Assembly: GCA_023443765.1 (NCBI GenBank)
Contig: JAEZTA010000048.1
Coordinates: forward strand, 1 to 17,335
Source of the DNA: Bacteroidota bacterium
GTDB lineage: Bacteria > Bacteroidota > Bacteroidia > Bacteroidales > Rikenellaceae
Reading direction: 5' to 3'
Length of the DNA: 17,335 bases
The notes under the pieces were generated by a model. That model saw nothing but the letters and a program-made list of their open reading frames with translations, did no database searches and was not told where the DNA came from. The position numbers and the translations under genes were made by a program. Below are positions 1 to 7,153 of the stretch, piece after piece (position 1 is the first letter of the stretch; the number at the start of each line of letters is the position of its first letter).

Positions 1-341
1 CGCGCCGCTTCGTTTGGAGCGAGTCGAACCCTTACTTCTTCCGGGGTACTGCGGGCGAAGGTATCGGCGGTCCGCATATCGGTTACGACATGATCTGGCC
101 GATGAGCATCATGATGAAGGCCTTCACGTCGACGGACGACGCCGAGATCAAACGCTGCATCGAGATGCTTCTGACGACGGATGCCGGTACGGGCTTCATG
201 CACGAGTCTTTCCACAAAAATAACCCCGCGAAGTTCACGCGCTCGTGGTTTGCGTGGCAGAACACGTTGTTCGGAGAGTTGATCCTCAAACTGGTCAATG
301 AAGGCAAGACAGACCTGCTGAACAGCATCACGGTCGAGTAA
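1..341 (+). CDS. GH125 exo-alpha-mannosidase, C-terminal part (partial at window start)
   Basis: This is the 3' end of a gene that begins before the window; the reading frame is open from base 3 to the TAA at 339-341. The 112 visible residues match the C-terminal part of GH125 (formerly DUF1237), metal-independent inverting exo-alpha-1,6-mannosidases of the (alpha/alpha)6 barrel type. The recognisable blocks are ESNPYFFRG, GIGGPHIGYDMIWPMSIMM near the start, then FMHESFH and FTRSWFAWQNTLFGELI. Signal peptide and catalytic acid lie outside the window. Enzymes of this family usually act on N-glycan or fungal mannan-derived oligomannose in the periplasm, often beside GH92 enzymes, but the upstream context cannot be seen. 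The gene ends just before a strong hairpin and converges on dusB. Family assignment is confident; substrate is inferred from the family. Confidence 0.88.
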   Translation, partial: RRFVWSESNPYFFRGTAGEGIGGPHIGYDMIWPMSIMMKAFTSTDDAEIKRCIEMLLTTDAGTGFMHESFHKNNPAKFTRSWFAWQNTLFGELILKLVNEGKTDLLNSITVE

Positions 342-360
342 GCAGGAATTATCAATAGAC

Positions 361-397
361 GAACAGCCGGAGTTTTCGCTCCGGCTGTTCCTGTTTT
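361..397 (+). terminator. Rho-independent terminator after the GH125 gene
   Basis: A perfect 12-base inverted repeat (GAACAGCCGGAG at 361-372 and CTCCGGCTGTTC at 379-390) encloses the 6-base loop TTTTCG and is followed by CTGTTTT. It lies 19 bases after the GH125 stop and 14 bases before the convergent dusB stop. The T-tract is better on the plus strand, so it mainly serves the GH125 gene, though the stem could also stop transcription from dusB. Confidence 0.85.
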
Positions 398-403
398 AAA
401 GTT

Positions 404-1426
404 TTAGAGATTGTGCGATAACGGTGCGGGAACCGCTCCGCTCAGGTCGTAGCCGCCCCAGCGTTCGGCGATCTCGTCGAGCGTTGCGAACAACTCCGCG
501 ATGTCGAGCGACGTTACGAGTTTCAGCCGCGTGGGCTTGAAGTCGGGCAGCCCCTTAAAATAGTTGGTCATGTGGCGCCGCATTTCGAGGATTCCGACGT
601 GGTCGCCCTTGATTTCGAGCGACTTTTGCAGGTGCTCCTTCGCAATGGCCACCCGTTCCAGCACCGATGGCTGCGGCAGCACTTCGCCCGTCGCGAGGTA
701 GTGTTTCACTTCGCGGAATATCCACGGCCGGCCGTAGGTCGCACGGCCGATCATCACCCCGTCCACGCCGTAGCGGTCGAACATCTCTTTGGCTTTGGGA
801 CCTGAATCGACATCGCCGTTGCCGATGATCGGAATGTGTATCAGCGGGTTGTTTTTCACCTTTCCGATCAGCGTCCAGTCCGCTTCGCCGCGGTACATCT
901 GGGCCCGCGTGCGGCCGTGGATCGTGAGGGCCGCAATGCCCGTGTCCTGTAACCGCAGGGCTATGTCTTTGATATTTTTCGATTCGTCGTCCCATCCCAG
1001 GCGGGTTTTCACCGTCACGGGCTTCTTCACCGCCGCCACGATCTGGCGCGTCATTTCGACCATCAGCGGCACGTCACGCATCATTCCCGACCCGGCTCCG
1101 CGCCCGGCGATTTTCTTCACCGGGCATCCGAAATTGATGTCGATCACATCAGGATCGGCCGCCTCGGCCATGCGCGCCGCTTCGACCATCGGTTCGATCA
1201 GGTGGCCGTATATCTGAATGCCCACGGGGCGTTCCGCGTTGTCGATTTCGAGTTTCTTGAGCGATTTCGCCGCGTCGCGGATCAATCCGTCCGACGAGAT
1301 GAACTCCGTGTAGACCATATCTGCACCGAAGCGCTTGCACATATAGCGGAACGACGGGTCGGTTACGTCCTCCATCGGCGCGAGCAGCAGGGGATGTTCA
1401 CCCAGTTCGATGTCTGCTATTTTCAT
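404..1426 (-). CDS. dusB: tRNA-dihydrouridine synthase DusB (NifR3 family)
   Basis: FMN-dependent enzyme that reduces specific uridines in the tRNA D-loop to dihydrouridine, using NADPH, in the cytoplasm. The 340-residue protein has the family landmarks: PMEDVTDPSFR (about 17-27) at the first barrel strand, FGCPVKK with the catalytic acid Cys101, Lys140 in VKTRLGWD and His170 in IHGRTRAQMYRG as flavin/substrate contacts, then GNGDV (about 202-206) and GVMIGRATYGRPWIF for the FMN phosphate site. The frame stays open upstream, but the start was put at 1426 because homology begins at MKIADIELG and the longer N-terminus is an out-of-frame read of the neighbouring gene. That ATG overlaps the TGA of the CorC-type gene (ATGA, 1423-1426), so the two are probably translationally coupled. 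Family is certain; DusB rather than another Dus subtype rests on the NifR3-like motifs. Confidence 0.95.
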   Translation of the reverse strand: MKIADIELGEHPLLLAPMEDVTDPSFRYMCKRFGADMVYTEFISSDGLIRDAAKSLKKLEIDNAERPVGIQIYGHLIEPMVEAARMAEAADPDVIDINFGCPVKKIAGRGAGSGMMRDVPLMVEMTRQIVAAVKKPVTVKTRLGWDDESKNIKDIALRLQDTGIAALTIHGRTRAQMYRGEADWTLIGKVKNNPLIHIPIIGNGDVDSGPKAKEMFDRYGVDGVMIGRATYGRPWIFREVKHYLATGEVLPQPSVLERVAIAKEHLQKSLEIKGDHVGILEMRRHMTNYFKGLPDFKPTRLKLVTSLDIAELFATLDEIAERWGGYDLSGAVPAPLSHNL

Positions 1427-2694
1427 AATTGCTGTTTCTGGCTGACGAGGATTTTGTCGATGCGCGCCCCGTCCATGTCCACGATCTCGAACGTGAAACC
1501 GTTCCATTCCAGCTTTTCTCCCGTGGCCGGGATATGGGCCAACTGATCGAGGATCAGGCCGCTGACGGTGTTGTAAGCATTGTGGGGAAAGACATTTTCC
1601 ATGCCGAACCAGGCGAGGAAGTCATAAAACGGACATTGCCCGTCGATCAGGCAGCTGCCGTCCTCGCGCCGTACGATGTCGGGCTCCTCGTGCGAATCGG
1701 GAAGTTCGCCGACGAGGGCTTCGAAGATGTCGCGCAGGGTGATGATGCCGCGCGTGACGCCGAATTCATCGCAGATGATGCCGTAGCCCAGTTGTTCGTT
1801 GCGCAACTGTTCCAGGGCGTTGTAAACCTCGAATCCCTCGTGGAAGAATTTTGCCGGGACGACCAGCGTGCGCAGGTCGAAACCTTCGTCGCCCAGGTGC
1901 AGGAACAGGTCTTTGAGGTAGACCACGCCCAGTAACTTGTCGAGGCTTCCCTCGGCAACAGGGTAGCGGTTGTGGGGCGCCCGGGCCACCAGTTCGCGGA
2001 TTTGTGCGGCATCCATCGCCGCGTCGATCCATGCCATGTCGCTGCGGTGGGTCATGATCGACTCCACCGTGCGGTCGCCCAGCGAGAAGACGCGTCCCAC
2101 GATCCGCTGTTCGACCTCCTGCACTTCGCCGTCCTCGGCGCCTTCCTGGATGATCGAGCGGATTTCCGCCTCGGTGACCTTGCTTTCGCCCCGTTGCAGC
2201 CCCAGCAGCCGGGTAACCCCCGCCGTGCTTTTCGAGAGCAGCCATACGAAGGGCGACGCCACGACCGAAAGCAGCCGCATCGGGCGGGCGACGATCTTTG
2301 CAGCCCGCTCGGCGGCGTTCATGCCGATACGCTTGGGGACCAGTTCGCCGAAGATGATTGTGAGGTAGGTGACCACGATGATGATCGTGACCTGCGCCGT
2401 GATGGTCGCCGTGCGCAGCGAAATGCCCAGCTGGGCCAGCTCCTGGCCGAATTTCGCGGCCAGCGTGTCGCCGGAGTAGATACCCGTGAGGATACCGATC
2501 AGCGTAATGCCGATCTGTACCGTCGAGAGGAACCGGTCGGGGTCTTTGGCCAGTTTCAGGGCCTGGCGGGCCCCTGCGCTGCCTTGCCGGGCCTGCATCT
2601 CCAGGTTTGAACGGCGGGCCGATATGAGCGCGATCTCGGACATGGCAAAGAGTCCGTTGAGCAGGATCAGTAGCAGAATGACGAGAATTTCCAT
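1423..2694 (-). CDS. CorC/HlyC-type membrane protein (DUF21/CNNM, CBS pair, CorC domain)
   Basis: Member of the CNNM/CorC family, linked to Mg2+ or Co2+ homeostasis and Mg2+/Na+ exchange; old 'hemolysin' names are not functionally meaningful. The 423 residues divide into a DUF21 membrane domain with hydrophobic stretches near 1-23, 57-80, 97-122 and 138-160, a CBS pair at about 205-335 expected to bind adenine nucleotide, and a CorC_HlyC domain at about 345-420. The conserved helix LNGLFAMSEIAL (12-23) and the FGELVPKRIG block (115-124) are present. Length is usual for the family. It is the first gene of a two-gene operon with dusB and has a clear promoter just upstream. No strong Shine-Dalgarno precedes the ATG at 2694. 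The transported ion cannot be told from sequence. Confidence 0.92.
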   Translation of the reverse strand: MEILVILLLILLNGLFAMSEIALISARRSNLEMQARQGSAGARQALKLAKDPDRFLSTVQIGITLIGILTGIYSGDTLAAKFGQELAQLGISLRTATITAQVTIIIVVTYLTIIFGELVPKRIGMNAAERAAKIVARPMRLLSVVASPFVWLLSKSTAGVTRLLGLQRGESKVTEAEIRSIIQEGAEDGEVQEVEQRIVGRVFSLGDRTVESIMTHRSDMAWIDAAMDAAQIRELVARAPHNRYPVAEGSLDKLLGVVYLKDLFLHLGDEGFDLRTLVVPAKFFHEGFEVYNALEQLRNEQLGYGIICDEFGVTRGIITLRDIFEALVGELPDSHEEPDIVRREDGSCLIDGQCPFYDFLAWFGMENVFPHNAYNTVSGLILDQLAHIPATGEKLEWNGFTFEIVDMDGARIDKILVSQKQQL

Positions 2695-2719
2695 GGAATG
2701 TCTTGTCGGTTTTGTTGTG

Positions 2720-2750
2720 CAAAGATAATATAAGCCGGGGCAAAACCAAA
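2720..2750 (-). promoter_or_regulatory. Bacteroidota-type promoter for the CorC-type gene and dusB
   Basis: On the minus strand a -7 element TATCTTTG (2720-2727), an exact TAnnTTTG match, lies 19 bases downstream of a -33 element TTTG (2747-2750). This is the primary-sigma spacing known in Bacteroides. The -7 box lies 25 bases before the ATG at 2694, implying a very short leader. Confidence 0.75.
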
Positions 2751-2768
2751 GAATATCGGGCCTTGGGA

Positions 2769-2798
2769 TTGGTTATTCGCCGAAAAACGCTAAATTTG
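2769..2798 (+). promoter_or_regulatory. Bacteroidota-type promoter for argS
   Basis: TTG at 2769-2771, a 19-base spacer and TAAATTTG at 2791-2798 match the TTG-N19-TAnnTTTG consensus exactly. Transcription should begin near 2803, leaving only about 15 bases of leader before the ATG at 2818. It is back to back with the CorC-gene promoter; the two -33 elements are only 18 bases apart, so the polymerases may compete. Confidence 0.78.
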
Positions 2799-2817
2799 CA
2801 GGCAAAATCTATTGGAT

Positions 2818-4599
2818 ATGAATATCGAAACCTTTATTTCGGATGCGGTCCGCCGGTCGGTGGAGGCGCTTTACGGTGAGCTCGGCGACGAGCAGTTGCA
2901 GATTCAGAAGACCCGCAAGGAGTTCGAGGGCGATTACACCCTCGTGACGTTCCCGCTGCTCCGACGAAGCCGCAAGTCACCCGAGGCCACGGCAACCGAG
3001 ATCGGCGAATATATGACGGCCAACGTCCCCGAGATCGCGTCGTTCAACGTGATCAAAGGTTTCCTGAACCTCTCGCTCGACAGCGCATTCTGGGCGGCCC
3101 GCTTCGCCGAGGTCGCTGCCGACGAACAGTTCGGGCAGGCTCCCGCTACGGGCCGTACCGTGATGGTCGAGTACTCCTCGCCCAACACCAATAAGCCGCT
3201 TCACCTGGGCCATATCCGCAACAACCTGCTGGGTTACTCTGTGGCGCAGATACTCGCGGCCAACGGCCACCACGTCATCAAGGCCAACCTGGTGAACGAC
3301 CGTGGCATCCACATCTGCAAGTCAATGCTGGCGTGGAAACTCTACGGCAACGGCGAGACGCCCGCCACGACCGGTATGAAGGGCGACCACCTCGTAGGTA
3401 AGTACTACGTGGAGTTCGACAAGCACTATAAAGCAGAGATCAAGGAACTCATGGCGCAGGGCCAGTCGGAAGACGAGGCCAAGAAGAACACCCCGATCAT
3501 CCTTCAGGCGCAGGAGATGTTGCGCAAATGGGAGGCCAAAGACCCCGAGGTCTACGGGCTGTGGGAGACGATGAACGGCTGGGTTTATGAAGGCTTCGAT
3601 GTGACCTATAAGGCGTTGGGCGTCGATTTCGACAAGATTTATTACGAGTCGCAGACCTACCTGCTGGGTAAATCGCTCGTCGAGGAGGGCCTCAAAAAGG
3701 GTGTTTTCTACCGCCGCGAGGACAACTCGGTATGGATCGACCTCACGGCTGACGGACTGGACGAGAAACTGCTGCTGCGCGGCGACGGTACGTCGGTTTA
3801 CATGACGCAGGACCTTGGCACTGCTTTCCGCCGTTTCGAGGACAACAAACTCGACGATATGATCTACGTCGTCGGCAACGAGCAGAACTACCATTTCCAG
3901 GTTCTGAAACTCGTGCTCAAGAAACTGGGCTATGCCGATTGGAGCGACCATATCACCCACCTGTCCTATGGCATGGTGGAGCTTCCCGAAGGGAAGATGA
4001 AATCGCGCGAAGGCACGGTGGTCGATGCCGACGACCTGATCGAAGGCATGGTCGCCACGGCCCGCGAAATGTCGGCCGAACTGGGTAAACTCGACGGATG
4101 CACCGAGGAGGAGGCCAATGCCGTTTCGACGATGGTCGGACTGGGGGCGCTCAAGTATTTCATCCTCAAGGTCGACCCCAAGAAGACGATGCTCTTCGAT
4201 CCCCGCGAGTCGATCGACTTCAACGGCAATACGGGTCCCTTTATTCAATATACGCATGCGCGTATCCGTTCGGTGCTGCGCAAGGCCGCCGAAGCGGGTA
4301 TCGACTTCGAGGGAGCCGCCGCTGCCGATTACCTTCCCGAGGAGATCGACCTGGTGAAGGCCCTGACGGAATACCCGTCGGTGGTGAAGACCGCGGGCGA
4401 AAACTTCGCGCCGTCGGTCGTCGGAGCCTATGTCTATGAACTCGCCAAGCAGTTCAACGGCTACTACCACGACCATTCGATCCTCAAGGAGGAGAATGCC
4501 GAGGTGCGCAAAATGCGCCTCCGGCTGGCACAGCAGGTCGCCCGCGTCATCAAAGAGGGCATGAAACTGCTGGGTATCGACGTTCCGGAACGAATGTAA
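2818..4599 (+). CDS. argS: Arginine-tRNA ligase (arginyl-tRNA synthetase)
   Basis: Class I aminoacyl-tRNA synthetase that charges tRNA-Arg with arginine and ATP. The 593 residues contain an N-terminal Arg-tRNA recognition (Add-1) domain at about 1-85, the catalytic Rossmann fold beginning at VEYSSPNTNKPLHLGHIRNN with the HIGH motif as HLGH (129-132), the KMSKS-equivalent loop GKMKSREG (392-399), and a helical DALR anticodon-binding domain that ends in QVARVIKEGMKLLGI. The length is normal for bacteria. A TTG six bases upstream could extend the protein by two residues, but the ATG at 2818 is preferred because it starts the homologous MNIETFI sequence and sits close to the predicted transcription start. 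Single essential housekeeping gene with its own promoter and terminator. Confidence 0.97.
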   Translation: MNIETFISDAVRRSVEALYGELGDEQLQIQKTRKEFEGDYTLVTFPLLRRSRKSPEATATEIGEYMTANVPEIASFNVIKGFLNLSLDSAFWAARFAEVAADEQFGQAPATGRTVMVEYSSPNTNKPLHLGHIRNNLLGYSVAQILAANGHHVIKANLVNDRGIHICKSMLAWKLYGNGETPATTGMKGDHLVGKYYVEFDKHYKAEIKELMAQGQSEDEAKKNTPIILQAQEMLRKWEAKDPEVYGLWETMNGWVYEGFDVTYKALGVDFDKIYYESQTYLLGKSLVEEGLKKGVFYRREDNSVWIDLTADGLDEKLLLRGDGTSVYMTQDLGTAFRRFEDNKLDDMIYVVGNEQNYHFQVLKLVLKKLGYADWSDHITHLSYGMVELPEGKMKSREGTVVDADDLIEGMVATAREMSAELGKLDGCTEEEANAVSTMVGLGALKYFILKVDPKKTMLFDPRESIDFNGNTGPFIQYTHARIRSVLRKAAEAGIDFEGAAAADYLPEEIDLVKALTEYPSVVKTAGENFAPSVVGAYVYELAKQFNGYYHDHSILKEENAEVRKMRLRLAQQVARVIKEGMKLLGIDVPERM

Positions 4600-4611
4600 G
4601 TGCTTAGTAAT

Positions 4612-4641
4612 AAAAAAAGCTGCTTTTAAGCAGCTTTTTTT
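4612..4641. terminator. Bidirectional terminator shared by argS and the GIY-YIG gene
   Basis: A 14-base perfect inverted repeat (AAAAAAAGCTGCTT at 4612-4625, AAGCAGCTTTTTTT at 4628-4641) has an A-tract on one side and a T-tract on the other, so it can end transcription on both strands. Folding gives a GC core of AGCTGC with a short TTTTAA loop. It starts 13 bases after the argS stop, and the stop codon of the convergent nuclease gene (4640-4642) lies in its right arm. Confidence 0.9.
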
Positions 4642-5488
4642 ATTCTAATGATTTAAGAATGCGGCCGTCGTTGGTTTTCCATTCCAGCAGGCCATTTGCA
4701 CAACGGCCCATAATGATACTTGCGGCCGTAGAGGGACTGGAAAATAATGTATCCTTGGTAAACCGGAATACGCTTCCTTCTTCCACTACTATTTTGTCGG
4801 CGAGCAGTTTTTCGCGTAAATGCTGGTAATTTTCGGTATAAGAAAGTGTTACAGAGCCAGCCATTAACGAGTCTTTCATGACGACGAATCCTTCTGTTGT
4901 GCTGATTCCTTGGGCATTTGCTCCGCGGGCTCCGTGTAAAAAAAGCATTCTGGTGTTTTCTCTCGTATTCGATTCCGAGAGCAGAGGATCGAAGATCTTG
5001 AATCCCAGTGTGCCTATCAGCAATTTGATATTTGCGATAAATTCCTCCATCTCGGCCTCGTCTGGTTCGGAAATGGTTGATCGGGTAGGGGTGTTGGAGT
5101 TTTCCAGTTTGTAGCGGCCAACTTTATCGGCGTCTTCGTATAACCTGTTTTCTATGTATTTGATATGGGCCTTATTCAGGTTATTGTCTTTGCTGATGAA
5201 CACGATGGCATCGTTCCAGAAATCCTTTTGAGAGAGGTGTTGTGTCAACCGTTTCAGGATGCCGTCGGCTTCGCCGATATACGCCAGACCTTCTTTATCG
5301 GTATTGTCGGACTTGCCGAATAGGATGTAAATGCCGGCGTTATCCATATCTTTCCGGTCCGCGCATTGTCGGACATAGGCCCTCGGGAGGCGGTATGCTT
5401 TTCCATTCCAGTTGGACAATTCGCAACTGATCCGCCCCTCTGCGGAGCCATCCATCAGAAACAGAGTTATTTTCTTACCATAAGTCAT
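4640..5488 (-). CDS. GIY-YIG nuclease family protein with DUF4357 C-terminus
   Basis: The 282-residue protein has a GIY-YIG endonuclease-like domain at about 50-120: GIY at 52-54, YIG at 70-72, Arg80 in ILKRLTQH and Glu113 in YIENRL. These are the expected tyrosines, arginine and metal-binding glutamate, so the site looks intact. A middle domain (about 165-235, with LFLHGARGANAQG and EGFVVMKDS) leads into a DUF4357 module at about 245-280 (SSPSTAASIIMGR, then WKTNDGRIL). No transmembrane segment or signal peptide is seen. Sampled lines of the gene are only about 40-55% G+C against about 65% in argS next to it, suggesting acquisition by transfer. It is a lone gene with no methylase or toxin partner. 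The biological role of this architecture is not established; DNA repair, restriction-like or mobile-element roles are all possible. An imperfect -7 box (TAACTTCG, 5506-5513 minus strand) lies upstream, without a matching -33. Confidence 0.85.
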   Translation of the reverse strand: MTYGKKITLFLMDGSAEGRISCELSNWNGKAYRLPRAYVRQCADRKDMDNAGIYILFGKSDNTDKEGLAYIGEADGILKRLTQHLSQKDFWNDAIVFISKDNNLNKAHIKYIENRLYEDADKVGRYKLENSNTPTRSTISEPDEAEMEEFIANIKLLIGTLGFKIFDPLLSESNTRENTRMLFLHGARGANAQGISTTEGFVVMKDSLMAGSVTLSYTENYQHLREKLLADKIVVEEGSVFRFTKDTLFSSPSTAASIIMGRCANGLLEWKTNDGRILKSLE

Positions 5489-5621
5489 GCTACATATATT
5501 TTCTTCGAAGTTACGAAAATATTATTGGAAATCCTGCTGTTGAAAGAGTGAAAATATGGATTCTAAACCGTGGTACGAATCTTGCGAGTGATGAGCACAA
5601 GTTAACTAACACTATTTTAGC

Positions 5622-6623
5622 GTGAAAACATTTGTATCAACATTCGCTCTTTCTCTCGCGTTGTGTGCCGCTGCCGGAGCGACGGCCCAAACCAAGAGTG
5701 CGGTTCCGGCACCTGCGGCCGATACCGTATTGCTGTCGGAGACTACCGACGGGGACTACATTGTACGCCGTTTCATGGTCAAAAGCCGTGGCGATGCCGA
5801 CTATTCGATCCGCTACCAGATCAACCTGGCGACGCTCAACGCCACGCTCAACGGTAACCCGCAGGAACTGGACCAGCTCAACGGATTCGTGGGCAACCTG
5901 ATGAAGGATACCCTCAAAAAGGTGCAGTCCGTGACGATTACGGGTTATTCGTCGCCCGACGGCCCGCTGAAATTCAACGAAGCGCTGGCCGCCAAACGAG
6001 CCAACGATTTCAAGGCCTATGTCGACAAAAAGTACGATTTCTCGAAAAAGTATAAGGTGGCGGTCAATTCCGTTGCCGAGGACTGGGAGATGTGCCGCGC
6101 ATTGGTCGCACAGTCGTCGATGGCCGACAGGCAGTCCGTGCTGAACGTCATCGACGGCAAGCAGTCGTCCGACCAGAAGGAGATGGAGCTCAAGAAGATG
6201 CCCGCTGCGTGGGACTACCTCAAAGCGAATGTCCTGCCCAAGCTGCGCCGCGTTGAGTTGACGATCAACTACGGCGCCGGCAACATCGTCGAGCAGCGCA
6301 CAATGATTCCGAAGCCCAAACCGGCTCCGCAGCCGCAGGCCGCCCAGGAACCTTATGTAGTTGTCGATGAGCAGGTCAACGGGATTATCGTCGAGATGCC
6401 CAACGAACACGAAGCCAAAAAGGAGATGCGCGAGCAATCGAAGGAGATGAAGAAGGAGGCTAAGGCCGCCGAGAAACTCGCCAAGAAAGAGGCCCGCGAA
6501 GCCCAGAAGATAGTCCGCCAGCAGGAGAAGGCTGCCAAGAAGATCGCCAAGAAGGAGGCTAAAGCCGCCAAGAAAGCCGAGAAGGCTGCCAAGAAGACCT
6601 ACAAGGACCTTCAGAAAATGTAA
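5622..6623 (+). CDS. Secreted OmpA-like protein with Lys/Ala-rich basic C-terminal helix
   Basis: Exported protein of 333 residues, of unproven function. Residues 1-22 form a signal peptide with likely cleavage after ATA (before Gln23). An OmpA-like alpha/beta core spans about 30-220: the segment VTITGYSSPDG (about 104-114) followed by FNEALAAKRANDFKAYV resembles the peptidoglycan-contacting part of OmpA_C domains as found in Bacteroidales fimbria-associated and DUF3868-type proteins. A proline-rich linker (PKPKPAPQPQ) leads to a second short beta region. The tail (about 265-333) is almost entirely Lys, Ala and Glu with AKKEAKAA-like repeats, predicted as one long charged helix or coiled coil. 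The GTG at 5622 is taken as start because it alone gives a full signal peptide. No convincing promoter was found in the 133 bases upstream. A terminator follows directly, so it is probably monocistronic. Confidence 0.75.
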   Translation: MKTFVSTFALSLALCAAAGATAQTKSAVPAPAADTVLLSETTDGDYIVRRFMVKSRGDADYSIRYQINLATLNATLNGNPQELDQLNGFVGNLMKDTLKKVQSVTITGYSSPDGPLKFNEALAAKRANDFKAYVDKKYDFSKKYKVAVNSVAEDWEMCRALVAQSSMADRQSVLNVIDGKQSSDQKEMELKKMPAAWDYLKANVLPKLRRVELTINYGAGNIVEQRTMIPKPKPAPQPQAAQEPYVVVDEQVNGIIVEMPNEHEAKKEMREQSKEMKKEAKAAEKLAKKEAREAQKIVRQQEKAAKKIAKKEAKAAKKAEKAAKKTYKDLQKM

Positions 6624-6627
6624 TCAG

Positions 6628-6659
6628 AAAAAGATTCCGAATTTCCGGAATCTTTTTTT
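6628..6659 (+). terminator. Rho-independent terminator after the OmpA-like gene
   Basis: Perfect 12-base inverted repeat (AAAAAGATTCCG at 6628-6639, CGGAATCTTTTT at 6646-6657) with a 6-base loop, running into seven T's. It begins five bases after the stop codon. Confidence 0.9.
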
Positions 6660-6708
6660 GTCCGTTCCTCGCCCTGCAATTATTTCCCGGGGCCGCAGTC
6701 TGAAAATG

Positions 6709-6739
6709 TTTGATAATCCGAAACGTTTTACTACCTTTG
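6709..6739 (+). promoter_or_regulatory. Bacteroidota-type promoter for the 95-residue protein gene
   Basis: TTTG at 6709-6712, an exact 19-base spacer, then TACCTTTG at 6732-6739, a full match to TTTG-N19-TAnnTTTG. The leader before the ATG at 6770 is about 25 bases and A/T-rich, as is common for well-translated Bacteroidota genes that lack a Shine-Dalgarno sequence. Confidence 0.8.
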
Positions 6740-6769
6740 TCCAAGCAAAAATTTTAAAATCGACTGAAT

Positions 6770-7057
6770 ATGGCAAATTTACGTAACCTGAAGAAGGAGA
6801 TTGACTACCGCCTTGAGGAGGTTGTTTTCGACTGCGATATGGCTATCTGTTTCCAGCCTTCGAAAGAGAAGGAGATTTTCGAGGTGATGCAGGAGGCCGT
6901 CGGCGTTCGCAACGATCTGTTCGCCAAAGCTATGAATCCCGCTGAGCCGCACAATCCGTCGCTCGTCCGCAAGCACTATGCTGCCCTGCGCGCTGAGATG
7001 GAGGATGTTTTCGGCAAGCTTTTCGAGAAGCTGAGCAAGATCAACGAAACCAAGTAA
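6770..7057 (+). CDS. Conserved small cytoplasmic protein, function unknown
   Basis: A 95-residue soluble, probably helical protein without signal peptide or membrane segment. It begins MANLRNLKKEIDYRLEEVVFDCDMAI and ends in an amphipathic helix with many Lys and Glu (EDVFGKLFEKLSKI). I recognise it only as a type of short hypothetical protein seen widely in Bacteroidota; no catalytic motif is visible. The coding evidence is good: a perfect promoter 30 bases upstream, a clean ATG, codon use like neighbouring genes and a strong hairpin after the stop. The isolated, strongly promoted single-gene layout suggests steady high expression. I do not assign a function. Confidence 0.8.
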   Translation: MANLRNLKKEIDYRLEEVVFDCDMAICFQPSKEKEIFEVMQEAVGVRNDLFAKAMNPAEPHNPSLVRKHYAALRAEMEDVFGKLFEKLSKINETK

Positions 7058-7094
7058 TTTCGGGTGATTGCGGCGCATCGGCCGCATAACGTTT

Positions 7095-7140
7095 AAATCC
7101 CCGGACAGAACGTACGCAAGTACTGCCTGTCCGGGGATTT
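7095..7140. terminator. Long-stem terminator between convergent genes
   Basis: A perfect 14-base inverted repeat (AAATCCCCGGACAG at 7095-7108, CTGTCCGGGGATTT at 7127-7140) encloses 18 bases that can form an inner GTAC-GCAA-GTAC hairpin with a GNRA-type tetraloop. A smaller hairpin (TGCGGC/GCCGCA, 7069-7086) precedes it. The flanking T-tracts are short (TTTT on the plus strand, TTTAAAC on the minus), so the stem must do most of the work. It lies between the stops of the small-protein gene and the thioesterase gene. Confidence 0.75.
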
Positions 7141-7153
7141 TCACGATGTATAT

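Noticed and set aside
1427..1507. 27-residue N-terminal extension of DusB
   Set aside because: It reads the end of the CorC-type gene in another frame, is rich in Arg/Gly/His and is outside the homologous region; the ATGA-coupled start at 1426 fits better.
3322..4476. 384-codon open frame on the minus strand opposite argS
   Set aside because: It lies wholly inside argS, has no domain-like pattern and is rich in Val/Arg/His repeats typical of antisense reading of a G+C-rich gene.
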